NCBI GenBank assembly: GCA_000023405.1
Contig: CP001643.1
Location: 2,294,001-2,358,000 of the forward strand
DNA length: 64,000 nucleotides
Direction of reading: 5' to 3'
From: Brachybacterium faecium DSM 4810
GTDB lineage: Bacteria > Actinomycetota > Actinomycetes > Actinomycetales > Dermabacteraceae
In this document: positions 29,020-36,503 of the stretch, piece by piece
Layout of the letters: each line of letters begins with the position of its first letter
Numbering within the stretch: the first letter of the stretch is position 1
Notes under the pieces: generated by a model
The model's input: the letters and a program-made list of their open reading frames with translations, nothing else
What the model was told of the DNA's origin: nothing
The model's database searches: none
Program-made: the position numbers and the translations under genes

Positions 29020-32000
29020 ACATCGCCTCCACGGAGCGGGAGCGCACGCGCCAGGGGATCGAGACCACGGCGGCCAGGGCGGTCGTCGCGTACAGCAGCA
29101 GCTGCCAGAGCAGGCGCAGCGGCTGCTCGCGGTGGACCTCGAGGTCGCCGCCCGCCCCCGCCGGCATGGTGAAGCCCTGTGCCCAGCCGTCCACCTCGAC
29201 GGGCTCGAGCTCGGCGCCGTCCAGGGTGGCCCGCCACTGGGCGTCGAAGCGCTCGGTGAGGACCACGGTGCGCGCGGCGTCCTCCGCGGGCACCCTCCCC
29301 TGCGCGTCGATCACCTCGCTGGCGAGCGGCACGGGGGCCTCCCCGCCGACGACGGCCGCGCGGGGGGCGGCGTCGATCACGCGCCACATGCCGCCGTGGG
29401 TGCTCTCGGTGACCTTCTCCAGCTCGGTCGAAGCATCCAGGGTGTCCCTGAGCGCGGACTGCTCGTCCAGGTCCCCGCGCACCACCACGTAGGCGACGGC
29501 GAGCTGTGCCGCCGCGGCCCGGCTCTCCTCCTCGGCCGGGGCGGGCGCACCGGAGAGCACGCCCGTGACGGCCTCGCGGAGCGCCGTGGAGGCAGGGTCG
29601 CCGTCGACGGGCTCGCCGGCGAGGACGGCGTCGACGTCGCGGGCATCGGCGAGCGCCGCATGCTGGATCACCGAGTCGCCGCCGTCCACGACGAGGCGGG
29701 CCTCGACCGCGCCGTCGGCCTGCTCGCCGAGCACCAGCACCCGCGAACGCGCCTCGGTGCGGCCCTGGTCCGCTGCGGCGGCGGGCACCTCGCCGCCCTC
29801 GGCGCGGTCGAGCCGCAGCTGGTCGGGCAGCAGCATGGTCCAGCCGACCACCGAGGCCGCGCAGGCGGTGGCGACGACGATGCCGGCCGCGGCGGTGAGG
29901 AGCCGGCGCGCGCGGCCGTCCCGCGCCTCGCGGCGGGCGAGGGCGTCGAAGGTCGCCGCGGCCCCGACGGCCAGGGCCAGGAGGAGGGCGCTGAGCAGCC
30001 CGTGGGGCCACGCGGTCGTGAGCTGATCCCCGGCCACCGCGGTCCAGGTCCCGCGGGCGAGGAGCACGGCGAGCACGCCGAGGGCGGCCAGGAGGAGCCC
30101 GAAACGCCCCACCCGGCCGGCCGCGCCGGGCAGCAGCGGAGCGGCCAGCGCGGCGAGGGCCACGGGGGCGACCGGCAGCAGCAGGGGCAGCAGCGCGGCG
30201 GCCGTGGACCCCACCAGCGGCGTGAGCGCCTGCTCCACGCCCGGGGCGACGGGCCACAGCGCGAGCAGCTGCGCGGTCGAGGCGGTGCCGGGCAGCGGCG
30301 GCACCCCGGCGACCGCGAGCACCGTCCCGGGATGGCCGAGGTACGTGGGCAGGAAGGGGGCGTGCAGCGCGAGCGAGGGCAGCAGCGTCCACAGCAGCCG
30401 GCGGCGCCGGCCCGGGGCGGCGATCCCCACCAGCACCAGGCCCGCCGCGCACAGCACGACGAGAGCGGGCTGCACGGCACCGATGAGGAGCAGGAGCAGT
30501 CCCGCCGCGGCCGCTGCGGAGATGCTCGCCTGGGAGACCTTGTGCGGCAGCCCGATCGCGCGGCCCACCGCGAGGGCGAGGAGCGGCAGCAGGATGTGCA
30601 CCAGCAGCAGCGGCCACGCGCCGGCCGCGAGGGCGGTGAGCAGGGGCGGGGCGAGCGCCCAGACGGTGGCGATCACCAGGCGCGCGCCCACCGCGCGGGT
30701 CAGCGCGCCGGAGGCCCACCAGGCGAACAGGGCGCTGAGCGGCACGGCCGCGAACACGAGGATCTCGAGCGGCAGCTGGCCGCCGACGGGCAGATGGCCC
30801 AGCAGGCGCACCAGCGCGTCGCCGGGGCCGGCCTCGCCGAGCCCACCGGGGATCCAGCTCGACCACGCGGCCGCCCAGAGGTCGCTGCGGTCCGCGGGCA
30901 GGGGGCGCAGCCCGGGGCCGACGAGCTCGCCCCGGCCGAAGAGCCCCCGCAGGGCGAGCAGCCCGAGCACGCCCCCGGCGAGGGCGACCACACCGGTCCA
31001 CACGATGTGGCGCCCGTAGTCGGCGTCGTCGAGGCCGTGGCGGGTCCCGGCGACCCCCCAGGTGGTGCGGCGGATCTGGCGCTGCCGGTCGTCGTCGGCG
31101 AAGAGGCGGACCCAGGTGTCGTCGAGCCAGCGCCGCAGCGCATCGGCGCGGGGCACGTAGAGCGGGGCGAGGCGGCCGCGCGGCACCCGTGCCAGGCGGC
31201 GTTCGCGCAGCCCGCGGCCGAGCACGCGGCGGGACCGGGGCAGCACGGCCGCGGCGGCGCGCAGCTCCATCAGCGCGAGCCGCGGCGCGGAGGCGGCGAT
31301 CGCCCCGAGCATGCGCAGGAGCGTCTCGAGGGGCAGGAGCAGCAGGGTCAGCAGCGCGTGCGGGAGCGAACGCTGCTTGAGCAGGACGAGCAGCTGCCCG
31401 GTGCGCTGCTCGCGGAGGCGGTCGAGGACGGGCCGGGTCGGTGCGGGATGCAGCACGCGCGCGGCGGATTGCACGGCCACACGCTCTCCCGAGCGCCAGA
31501 TGCGGCGGCAGAGGTCGATCTCGGCCCAGGGCGCGGGCAGATCGGGATCGAGGCCGCCGATCTCGCGCAGGGTCTGCTCGCGCACGAGCATGCCGGGCAG
31601 CGGGACCGCGAGCACGTCGTGGCGCCAGTCGGCCTGCCCCTGATCGATCTCGCCCGGGTCGACACCGGTGATGATGCGTCCGCTGTGGGTGAGGGTCAGC
31701 CCCACGTCGACGAGCGCATCGGCGCCCTCGAGGTGCTCGGGTGCGGCGGGCTCGGGGTCGCTGTGCCGGACCCGCTTGGCGCCGACCGCGGCGGTGTTCG
31801 GCGAGGCCTCGACGGTCTCCAGCTGGTGGGCGAGCGCGTCCGCCGCGGGAGGGGCGCCGTCGGCGAGGAACCAGAGCCAGGACTCGCCGGCCGCTGCGCT
31901 GGTGCCGACGCGCCGGCCGGAGCCTCTGCGCTGCCGGCGCAGGCGCTGCGGGATGCGGGCGAGGTCCTCTGCGCGCTGGGTCCGCTCGCGCTCGACGGCC

Positions 32001-32437
32001 GCGCTGTCGACGTCGCGGGCGCGGCGGCCTCCCGCGCGGCGGCGCGGCGCGTGCTCGGTCGAGGCGGCCTCGGCCTCGGCGTGCTCGGCCTCCTCGGGAC
32101 CGTCGGAGCCGTGAGCGGGCTCGACGCCGTCCAGCACCTCGACGGCCTCGGAGGTCGTGTCGTCCTCGGGGCCGTCCGAGAGCGCCTCGAGCGTCTCGCG
32201 CACGGCGCCTGCGCGGCTGAGGGAGGCGGAGACCGGCAGGAGCCGGTGGATCCGCTCGGCGGAGAGATCCTCCTCGAGGAGGCCGCGCGCATCCTCGGGC
32301 AGATCCGAGGGTGCCACGACCACCACCCGGTCCGGACGGCGGGTCTGCGCGTCCAGCGCCTGCCGGAGGGCGTCGAGGGTCGAACCGGTCGTCGCCCCGC
32401 TCAGCAGGACGACCGCGGTGATGTGACGGTCGTTCAC
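29012..32437 (-). CDS. Large membrane-embedded family 2 glycosyltransferase
   Basis: A 1141-residue protein. The N-terminal GT2 domain opens with ITAVVLLSGATTGSTLDALRQAL, contains an Arg/Ala-rich low-complexity insertion (about 105-180), resumes at WLWFLADGAPP (putative metal Asp) and includes LREIGGLDPDLPAPWAEIDLCRRIW. From about residue 330 there are more than ten hydrophobic segments separated by extracytoplasmic loops. Such proteins occur between whiB2 and a DUF5719 gene in many actinobacteria and are thought to act in surface glycan assembly. The start is GTG at 32437 without a strong ribosome site, 12 bases after the whiB2 stop. Confidence 0.85.
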   Translation of the reverse strand: MNDRHITAVVLLSGATTGSTLDALRQALDAQTRRPDRVVVVAPSDLPEDARGLLEEDLSAERIHRLLPVSASLSRAGAVRETLEALSDGPEDDTTSEAVEVLDGVEPAHGSDGPEEAEHAEAEAASTEHAPRRRAGGRRARDVDSAAVERERTQRAEDLARIPQRLRRQRRGSGRRVGTSAAAGESWLWFLADGAPPAADALAHQLETVEASPNTAAVGAKRVRHSDPEPAAPEHLEGADALVDVGLTLTHSGRIITGVDPGEIDQGQADWRHDVLAVPLPGMLVREQTLREIGGLDPDLPAPWAEIDLCRRIWRSGERVAVQSAARVLHPAPTRPVLDRLREQRTGQLLVLLKQRSLPHALLTLLLLPLETLLRMLGAIAASAPRLALMELRAAAAVLPRSRRVLGRGLRERRLARVPRGRLAPLYVPRADALRRWLDDTWVRLFADDDRQRQIRRTTWGVAGTRHGLDDADYGRHIVWTGVVALAGGVLGLLALRGLFGRGELVGPGLRPLPADRSDLWAAAWSSWIPGGLGEAGPGDALVRLLGHLPVGGQLPLEILVFAAVPLSALFAWWASGALTRAVGARLVIATVWALAPPLLTALAAGAWPLLLVHILLPLLALAVGRAIGLPHKVSQASISAAAAAGLLLLLIGAVQPALVVLCAAGLVLVGIAAPGRRRRLLWTLLPSLALHAPFLPTYLGHPGTVLAVAGVPPLPGTASTAQLLALWPVAPGVEQALTPLVGSTAAALLPLLLPVAPVALAALAAPLLPGAAGRVGRFGLLLAALGVLAVLLARGTWTAVAGDQLTTAWPHGLLSALLLALAVGAAATFDALARREARDGRARRLLTAAAGIVVATACAASVVGWTMLLPDQLRLDRAEGGEVPAAAADQGRTEARSRVLVLGEQADGAVEARLVVDGGDSVIQHAALADARDVDAVLAGEPVDGDPASTALREAVTGVLSGAPAPAEEESRAAAAQLAVAYVVVRGDLDEQSALRDTLDASTELEKVTESTHGGMWRVIDAAPRAAVVGGEAPVPLASEVIDAQGRVPAEDAARTVVLTERFDAQWRATLDGAELEPVEVDGWAQGFTMPAGAGGDLEVHREQPLRLLWQLLLYATTALAAVVSIPWRVRSRSVEAMYG

Positions 32438-32449
32438 CAGGGGTGGATG

Positions 32450-32749
32450 TCAGACCACCCGGCGCTTGAGCTTGCGACGCTCGCGCTCGGACAGCCCGCC
32501 CCAGATGCCGAAGCGCTCGTCGTTCTCCAAGGCGTACTCGAGGCATTCGGCGCGCACCTCGCACGAGACGCACACCTTCTTCGCCTCGCGCGTGGAGCCG
32601 CCCTTCTCGGGGAAGAACGCCTCCGGATCGGTCTGCGCGCACAGCGCGCGCTCCTGCCAGGTCAGCTCGGCTTCGTCGGAGTCCTGCCCGGCGAGATCGA
32701 GCAGGGACAGCTCAGCACGCGCGTCGACGTCGACACGTTCCTCGTCCAT
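32450..32749 (-). CDS. whiB2: WhiB family iron-sulfur transcriptional regulator, WhiB2 type
   Basis: A 99-residue WhiB protein. Four cysteines (37, 60, 63, 69; C...CxxC...C) bind a [4Fe-4S] cluster, followed by the GIWGG turn (81-85) and a basic C-terminal RERRKLKRRVV for DNA contact. WhiB2/WhmD controls septation and division in mycobacteria and streptomycetes. AGGAG eight bases before the ATG at 32749 rules out the longer GTG start at 32782. It precedes the giant glycosyltransferase gene and is divergent from the cofE-like gene, matching the Rv3260c-Rv3262 neighbourhood. Confidence 0.95.
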   Translation of the reverse strand: MDEERVDVDARAELSLLDLAGQDSDEAELTWQERALCAQTDPEAFFPEKGGSTREAKKVCVSCEVRAECLEYALENDERFGIWGGLSERERRKLKRRVV

Positions 32750-32801
32750 GGCCACCACTCCTTCCACTGCTGCGTTGACCACCGAAGGGCCGTCGCGCCC
32801 T

Positions 32802-32832
32802 AAAGTACACCGGTGTAGTTATGGTCCGTCAA
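32802..32832 (-). promoter_or_regulatory. Probable whiB2 promoter
   Basis: On the minus strand TTGACG (32832-32827) and TACTTT (32807-32802) are separated by 19 bases, giving a transcription start near 32795 and a leader of about 45 bases. The -10 element overlaps the palindrome at 32806-32817. Confidence 0.45.
32806..32817. promoter_or_regulatory. 12-base perfect palindrome TACACCGGTGTA in the whiB2/cofE divergent region
   Basis: The palindrome overlaps the proposed -10 of whiB2 and lies just after a possible plus-strand -10, TAAAGT (32801-32806). A dimeric regulator bound here could control both divergent genes. I tried to fit it to the BldD consensus and it does not match. Confidence 0.5.
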
Positions 32833-32890
32833 GCGCCACCGGCGCGCCGCCTTGCATCTCCTCATCGAATCACAGTCCTGGGAGGCCCTC

Positions 32891-34018
32891 GTGTCCACCG
32901 CTCATCCCCCTGCCCAGGCCGTCCCGCCACCCGGCCCCGAGCCCTCGACCTCCGGTGATGCGGCCCCGCCCGCCGGCATCGCCGTGCTGCCCGTCACCGG
33001 TCTCGGCGAGATCCGCGAGGGCGATGACCTCGCGAAGCTGCTGGCGCGCGCCCTCGCGCCCCTGTCCCCGCAGGACGGCGACGTGCTGTGCGTCTCCACC
33101 AAGATCGTCTCCAAGGCGCTGGGGCTGCGCATCGCCGCCGAGGAGCGGGACCGGGCGATCGCCGCAGCGGCCGTGCGCACCGTCGCCCGGCGCCTGCACA
33201 CCCGCGTGGTGACCTCGGTGGTGCAGATCCCCTCCGGCCCGGTCATGGCCGCGGCCGGCGTGGACTCCTCCAACGCGCCCGACGGTCCGCTGCTGCTGCC
33301 CGAGGACCCGGACGCCTGCGCCCGGGACCTGCACCGCGGGATCGCCGCCGAGCTCGGGGTCGAGGTGGGGGTGCTGCTGACCGACACCTCCTCCCGCATC
33401 TGGCGGGTGGGAGTGGGGGACATCGCGCTCGGCGCGGCCGGGGTGGCCTCGCTGCAGGATCTGCGCGGAGGGGTCGATGCCGACGGCCGCCCCCTCACCG
33501 TCACGGTGCGGAACCTCGCCGACGAGCTCGCAGCGGCGGCGGACCTGGTCAAGGGCAAGGCGAGCGGGGTGCCGGCGGCGCTCGTGCGCGGCGTGCCCGG
33601 CGCGACGGCGGGCGAGGTCCCGGCCCGTGAGCTCTCGCGCACCGGGCCCGACGACTGGTTCCGCCGCCCCAGCCTCGAATCGGTGTGGGTCGCGCTGGGC
33701 CTCTCCCCCGCCCAGGAACCGGTGGCGCGGATGTCCCCCGAACCGGCCCAGGAGCGGATCGCGCGGGCGCTCGAGGTCGCGGCCGTACCGCGCGACGGGC
33801 GGCCCTCCGCGAGGGCGCGGGCCCGCCTGAGCACGGAGGCCGACGGCTCAGCGCATATCGTGGTGGAGACCGTCGACGGTTCCCGGCAGTCGCTGATCGA
33901 TGCGGCGACCCTCGCCGAGCGGATCCGCACCGCGCTGGGGGCCGAGTCCCTCGGCGCACCGCTGCCCGCCGTCACCGTCGAGATCGCCGACCCCGACCCC
34001 CTGGAGGACCTGTCATGA
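32891..34018 (+). CDS. cofE: Coenzyme F420-0:L-glutamate ligase (CofE/FbiB N-domain type)
   Basis: A 375-residue protein. The CofE domain (about 30-270) has VLCVSTKIVSKALGLRI, AAGVDSSNAPDG, LLTDTSSRIWRVGVGDIALGAAGVASLQDLRG and DLVKGKASGVPAALVRG. It adds gamma-linked glutamates to F420-0 using GTP. The C-terminal region (about 275-375) lacks the FMN-binding nitroreductase motifs of mycobacterial FbiB. GGGAGG lies just before the GTG at 32891. Its partner CofD/FbiA, which usually sits directly upstream, is absent here. The stop overlaps the next start (ATGA). Confidence 0.85.
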   Translation: MSTAHPPAQAVPPPGPEPSTSGDAAPPAGIAVLPVTGLGEIREGDDLAKLLARALAPLSPQDGDVLCVSTKIVSKALGLRIAAEERDRAIAAAAVRTVARRLHTRVVTSVVQIPSGPVMAAAGVDSSNAPDGPLLLPEDPDACARDLHRGIAAELGVEVGVLLTDTSSRIWRVGVGDIALGAAGVASLQDLRGGVDADGRPLTVTVRNLADELAAAADLVKGKASGVPAALVRGVPGATAGEVPARELSRTGPDDWFRRPSLESVWVALGLSPAQEPVARMSPEPAQERIARALEVAAVPRDGRPSARARARLSTEADGSAHIVVETVDGSRQSLIDAATLAERIRTALGAESLGAPLPAVTVEIADPDPLEDLS

Positions 34019-34725
34019 GTGCCGCCGCCCGCCCCGACGCGGAGACCGCCGCGCAGCTCCTCGCCGCCCTCGAGCGGACCGGTCCGCGCCCGGTGCTCGC
34101 CTGGTACGGGGAGGCCGGGCGGATCGAGCTGTCCGGCCATGTGCTGGCCAACTGGCTGATCAAGTCGCTCGGGCACCTGCACGACGAGATCGCGCTCGAG
34201 CCCGGGGAGACGGTGGTGCTGGACCTGCCGGCGCACTGGAAGCGTCTGGTGCTGGCGCTCGCGGCCTGGGCGCTGGGCGCCGAGGTGACGGTGCTCGTGC
34301 GCGACAGCGCGGATCCGCAGGAGGAGCCCACCGTCCCCGCGACCGCCGAGGAGCCGCGCGTGGTGGTCACCGACCGCCCGGGGTCGGAGCTCGCCGACAC
34401 GGCCGACGAGGTGCTCGCGGTCCAGGCCGTCTCCCTCGCGCCGCGCTATGACGGCGAGCTGCCGCCGCTGGTGCACGACTGGCTCACCGAGGTGCGGGGC
34501 AGCGCGGACCAGCTCGGCATCGCCCTGCCGGCCTGGGCCGGTCCCGCCCCCGCGGAGCCGACGGGAGCGGCGGCGCAGCCGCCGCGTCTGCTGGTGGACG
34601 CCGATGGGCTGCCCGTCCTGCCGCAGGTGCTCGGCGCGCTGCTCGCGGGCGGCGGGATCGTCGGCCCGGCCGACCTCGTCACCGAGCGCCGGGCGCAGGA
34701 GGAGGGCGTGACCGGGCGCGCCTGA
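34015..34725 (+). CDS. TIGR03089 family protein
   Basis: A 236-residue protein of the actinobacterial TIGR03089 family, related to the N-terminal part of AMP-binding (acyl-CoA synthetase) enzymes: LAWYGEAGRIELSGHVLANWLIKSLGHL and the later LPAHWKRLVLALAAWALGAEV are typical. No AMP-binding P-loop or catalytic lysine is present, so it is probably not a ligase. GGAGG precedes the ATG, which overlaps the cofE stop by four bases, implying co-production with the F420 ligase. Function unknown. Confidence 0.83.
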   Translation: MSAAARPDAETAAQLLAALERTGPRPVLAWYGEAGRIELSGHVLANWLIKSLGHLHDEIALEPGETVVLDLPAHWKRLVLALAAWALGAEVTVLVRDSADPQEEPTVPATAEEPRVVVTDRPGSELADTADEVLAVQAVSLAPRYDGELPPLVHDWLTEVRGSADQLGIALPAWAGPAPAEPTGAAAQPPRLLVDADGLPVLPQVLGALLAGGGIVGPADLVTERRAQEEGVTGRA

Positions 34726-34730
34726 GCGGC

Positions 34731-34793
34731 GCCCGGCGCCGTCCTCGTAGTGCCCGGCACTGTCCTCGCACTGCCCGGACCTGTCCTCAGTGC
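34731..34793. repeat. Three tandem 21-base repeats
   Basis: Three head-to-tail copies (34731-34751, 34752-34772, 34773-34793), each starting GCCCGG and containing GTCCTC at offset 11-12. They fill nearly all of the 73-base gap between convergent genes TIGR03089 and wzt. They do not fold into an obvious terminator. Confidence 0.7.
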
Positions 34794-34798
34794 GGGCG

Positions 34799-35569
34799 TC
34801 AGCCGGCGCGGAGCGTCGCGATCGCCTCCGAGGGATCGCCGTCGAAGACCGCCTTCCCCCTGCGCAGGACCACGATCCGGGTGCACAGCTTCTCGAGCAT
34901 CTCCAGCTCGTGGGAGACCACCACCATGGTGCGTCCCGCCTCCTGCAGCTCGCGGATCCGTTCGAGGCACTTGCGCTGGAACGGCTCGTCGCCCACGGAG
35001 AGGATCTCGTCGACCAGGAAGATGTCCGGCTCGGTGTGCACGGCGACCGCGAAGGCCAGCCGCAGGAACATGCCCGAGCTGTAGTACTTCACGTCGGTGT
35101 CGATGAACTCCTCGATCTCGCTGAAGGCGACGATGTCCTCGAACTTCTCCTCGATCTGCTCCCGGCTCATGCCGAGGATCGCCCCGTTGAGGTAGACGTT
35201 CTCGCGCCCGGAGAGGTCGGGGTGGAAGCCGGCGCCCACCTCGATCAGCCCCGCGACCCGGCCGCGCAGCAGCACCCGGCCGTGATCGGGGTAGAGCACC
35301 CCGGAGATGGTCTTCAGCAGCGTGGACTTGCCCGAGCCGTTGAAGCCGATCAGGCCCACGGTCTCCCCCGCGTGGACGGTGAGGTCCACGTCGTCCAGGG
35401 CGAGGAAGGTGTCGGCGAGCTTCTTGCGCTGCAGGGCCGAGAACACCAGCTCCTTGAGCGAGTGGTCATGGCGCAGCGAGAACTGCTTGGTGACGTGCTC
35501 GATGCGCACCATCTCGCGGTCGGTGGGGACGGCCGCGGAGTCGGGCACGGCGTCGATCGTGGGGCTCAT
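34799..35569 (-). CDS. wzt: Polysaccharide ABC transporter ATP-binding protein (Wzt/RfbE)
   Basis: A 256-residue ATPase that with Wzm exports a lipid-linked polymer across the membrane. Walker A GFNGSGKST is at 75-83, the family-specific signature is YYSSGMFLRLAFA, and Walker B is DIFLVDEILS with the H-loop VVVSHELE. The protein ends directly after the nucleotide-binding domain and has no C-terminal glycan-binding domain, resembling mycobacterial Rv3781 rather than the O-antigen Wzt that senses the terminal sugar. Last gene of the galactofuranan operon, 13 bases after wzm. Confidence 0.93.
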   Translation of the reverse strand: MSPTIDAVPDSAAVPTDREMVRIEHVTKQFSLRHDHSLKELVFSALQRKKLADTFLALDDVDLTVHAGETVGLIGFNGSGKSTLLKTISGVLYPDHGRVLLRGRVAGLIEVGAGFHPDLSGRENVYLNGAILGMSREQIEEKFEDIVAFSEIEEFIDTDVKYYSSGMFLRLAFAVAVHTEPDIFLVDEILSVGDEPFQRKCLERIRELQEAGRTMVVVSHELEMLEKLCTRIVVLRRGKAVFDGDPSEAIATLRAG

Positions 35570-35582
35570 CGCTCGGCTCCTG

Positions 35583-36503
35583 TCACAGTTCCTGGGCGAA
35601 GCGCCGCTTGGAGCGCTCGAAGAGGACGGTGCCGGCCGCGAAGGTGGCGCCGGCGATCAGCAGTCCCGCCCACCACAGGCCGAAGGGCTCCCCGGGCGCG
35701 ACCAGCGACGGGTCCGCGGCGACGGCGTCGACCACGGGCGGGGCGAAGCGCCAGAAGGCGACGTGGAACAGCTCGACGACGATGGTCAGCGGGTTCAACT
35801 GGTACAGCCACCACCAGAGCGTCCCGCCGATCGCTTCCTCGACCATCGAGATCCGGTACAGCACCGGGGAGAGCCAGGTGGCGACCATGACGATGAGGTC
35901 CACGAAGTTCTCCACGTCGCGGAAGGCGGCGTTCAGCGCCGCGGTGATCATGCCCAGCCCCATCGTGAAGACCACCAGGATCACGATCCCGAGCACGAAG
36001 GCGAGGGCGGCGGTGGTCGAGGGCAGCCAGCCGAACAGCAGCGCCCCCACCACGAGCACCAGCAGCTGGGGCACGAAGTGCACCAGCGCCACGATCATGC
36101 TCGCCCAGGGGAACAGCTCGCTGGGCAGGTAGATCTTCGAGACCAGCGCCTGGTTCCCGGTGATCGAGCGGGTCGCGTTGCCGAACACCTCGCCGAAGAG
36201 GTTCACCACCACGATCCCGCTGAACAGGTACACCGCATAGGCGGGGGTGTCGCGCTGGAGCTGCAGGAACACGCCCAGCGCGATGTAGAAGACGAGGAAC
36301 TGCACCGCGGGCTTGACGTAGCTCCACAGCATCCCCAGCGCGCTGCCGCGATAGCGCACCCGCAGCTCCTTGCGCACCAGCAGCCGCAGCAGGAAGCGTT
36401 CGCGCACTGGGTTCAGCCAGCCCGCGTCCTGCCCCGGCGCGCGCCAGCCCTCGGCCTGCTCCGCCCGCGTGGGCACCCGCGCCGGGCCTCCGGCGCCGCT
36501 CAC
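35583..36503 (-). CDS. wzm: Polysaccharide ABC transporter permease (Wzm/RfbD)
   Basis: A 306-residue ABC-2 permease. A cytosolic N terminus ends in RFLLRLLVRKELRVRYRGSALGMLWSYVKP, the family signature, and is followed by six membrane segments with NPLTIVVELFHVAFW near the end. It forms the channel for Wzt-driven polymer export. The GTG at 36503 overlaps the stop of the preceding glycosyltransferase (GTGA). It corresponds to mycobacterial Rv3783, which exports the arabinogalactan precursor. Confidence 0.93.
   Translation of the reverse strand: MSGAGGPARVPTRAEQAEGWRAPGQDAGWLNPVRERFLLRLLVRKELRVRYRGSALGMLWSYVKPAVQFLVFYIALGVFLQLQRDTPAYAVYLFSGIVVVNLFGEVFGNATRSITGNQALVSKIYLPSELFPWASMIVALVHFVPQLLVLVVGALLFGWLPSTTAALAFVLGIVILVVFTMGLGMITAALNAAFRDVENFVDLIVMVATWLSPVLYRISMVEEAIGGTLWWWLYQLNPLTIVVELFHVAFWRFAPPVVDAVAADPSLVAPGEPFGLWWAGLLIAGATFAAGTVLFERSKRRFAQEL

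Noticed and set aside
28397..32803. A 1468-codon open frame on the plus strand opposite the large glycosyltransferase
   Set aside because: It mirrors DUF5719, the GT2 gene and whiB2 on the other strand, has Gly/Arg/Gln-rich composition typical of antisense frames in GC-rich DNA, and has no recognisable domain.
32806..32817. BldD binding site at the whiB2 palindrome
   Set aside because: The BldD consensus TnACnCWGnGTnA does not align with TACACCGGTGTA at the needed positions.
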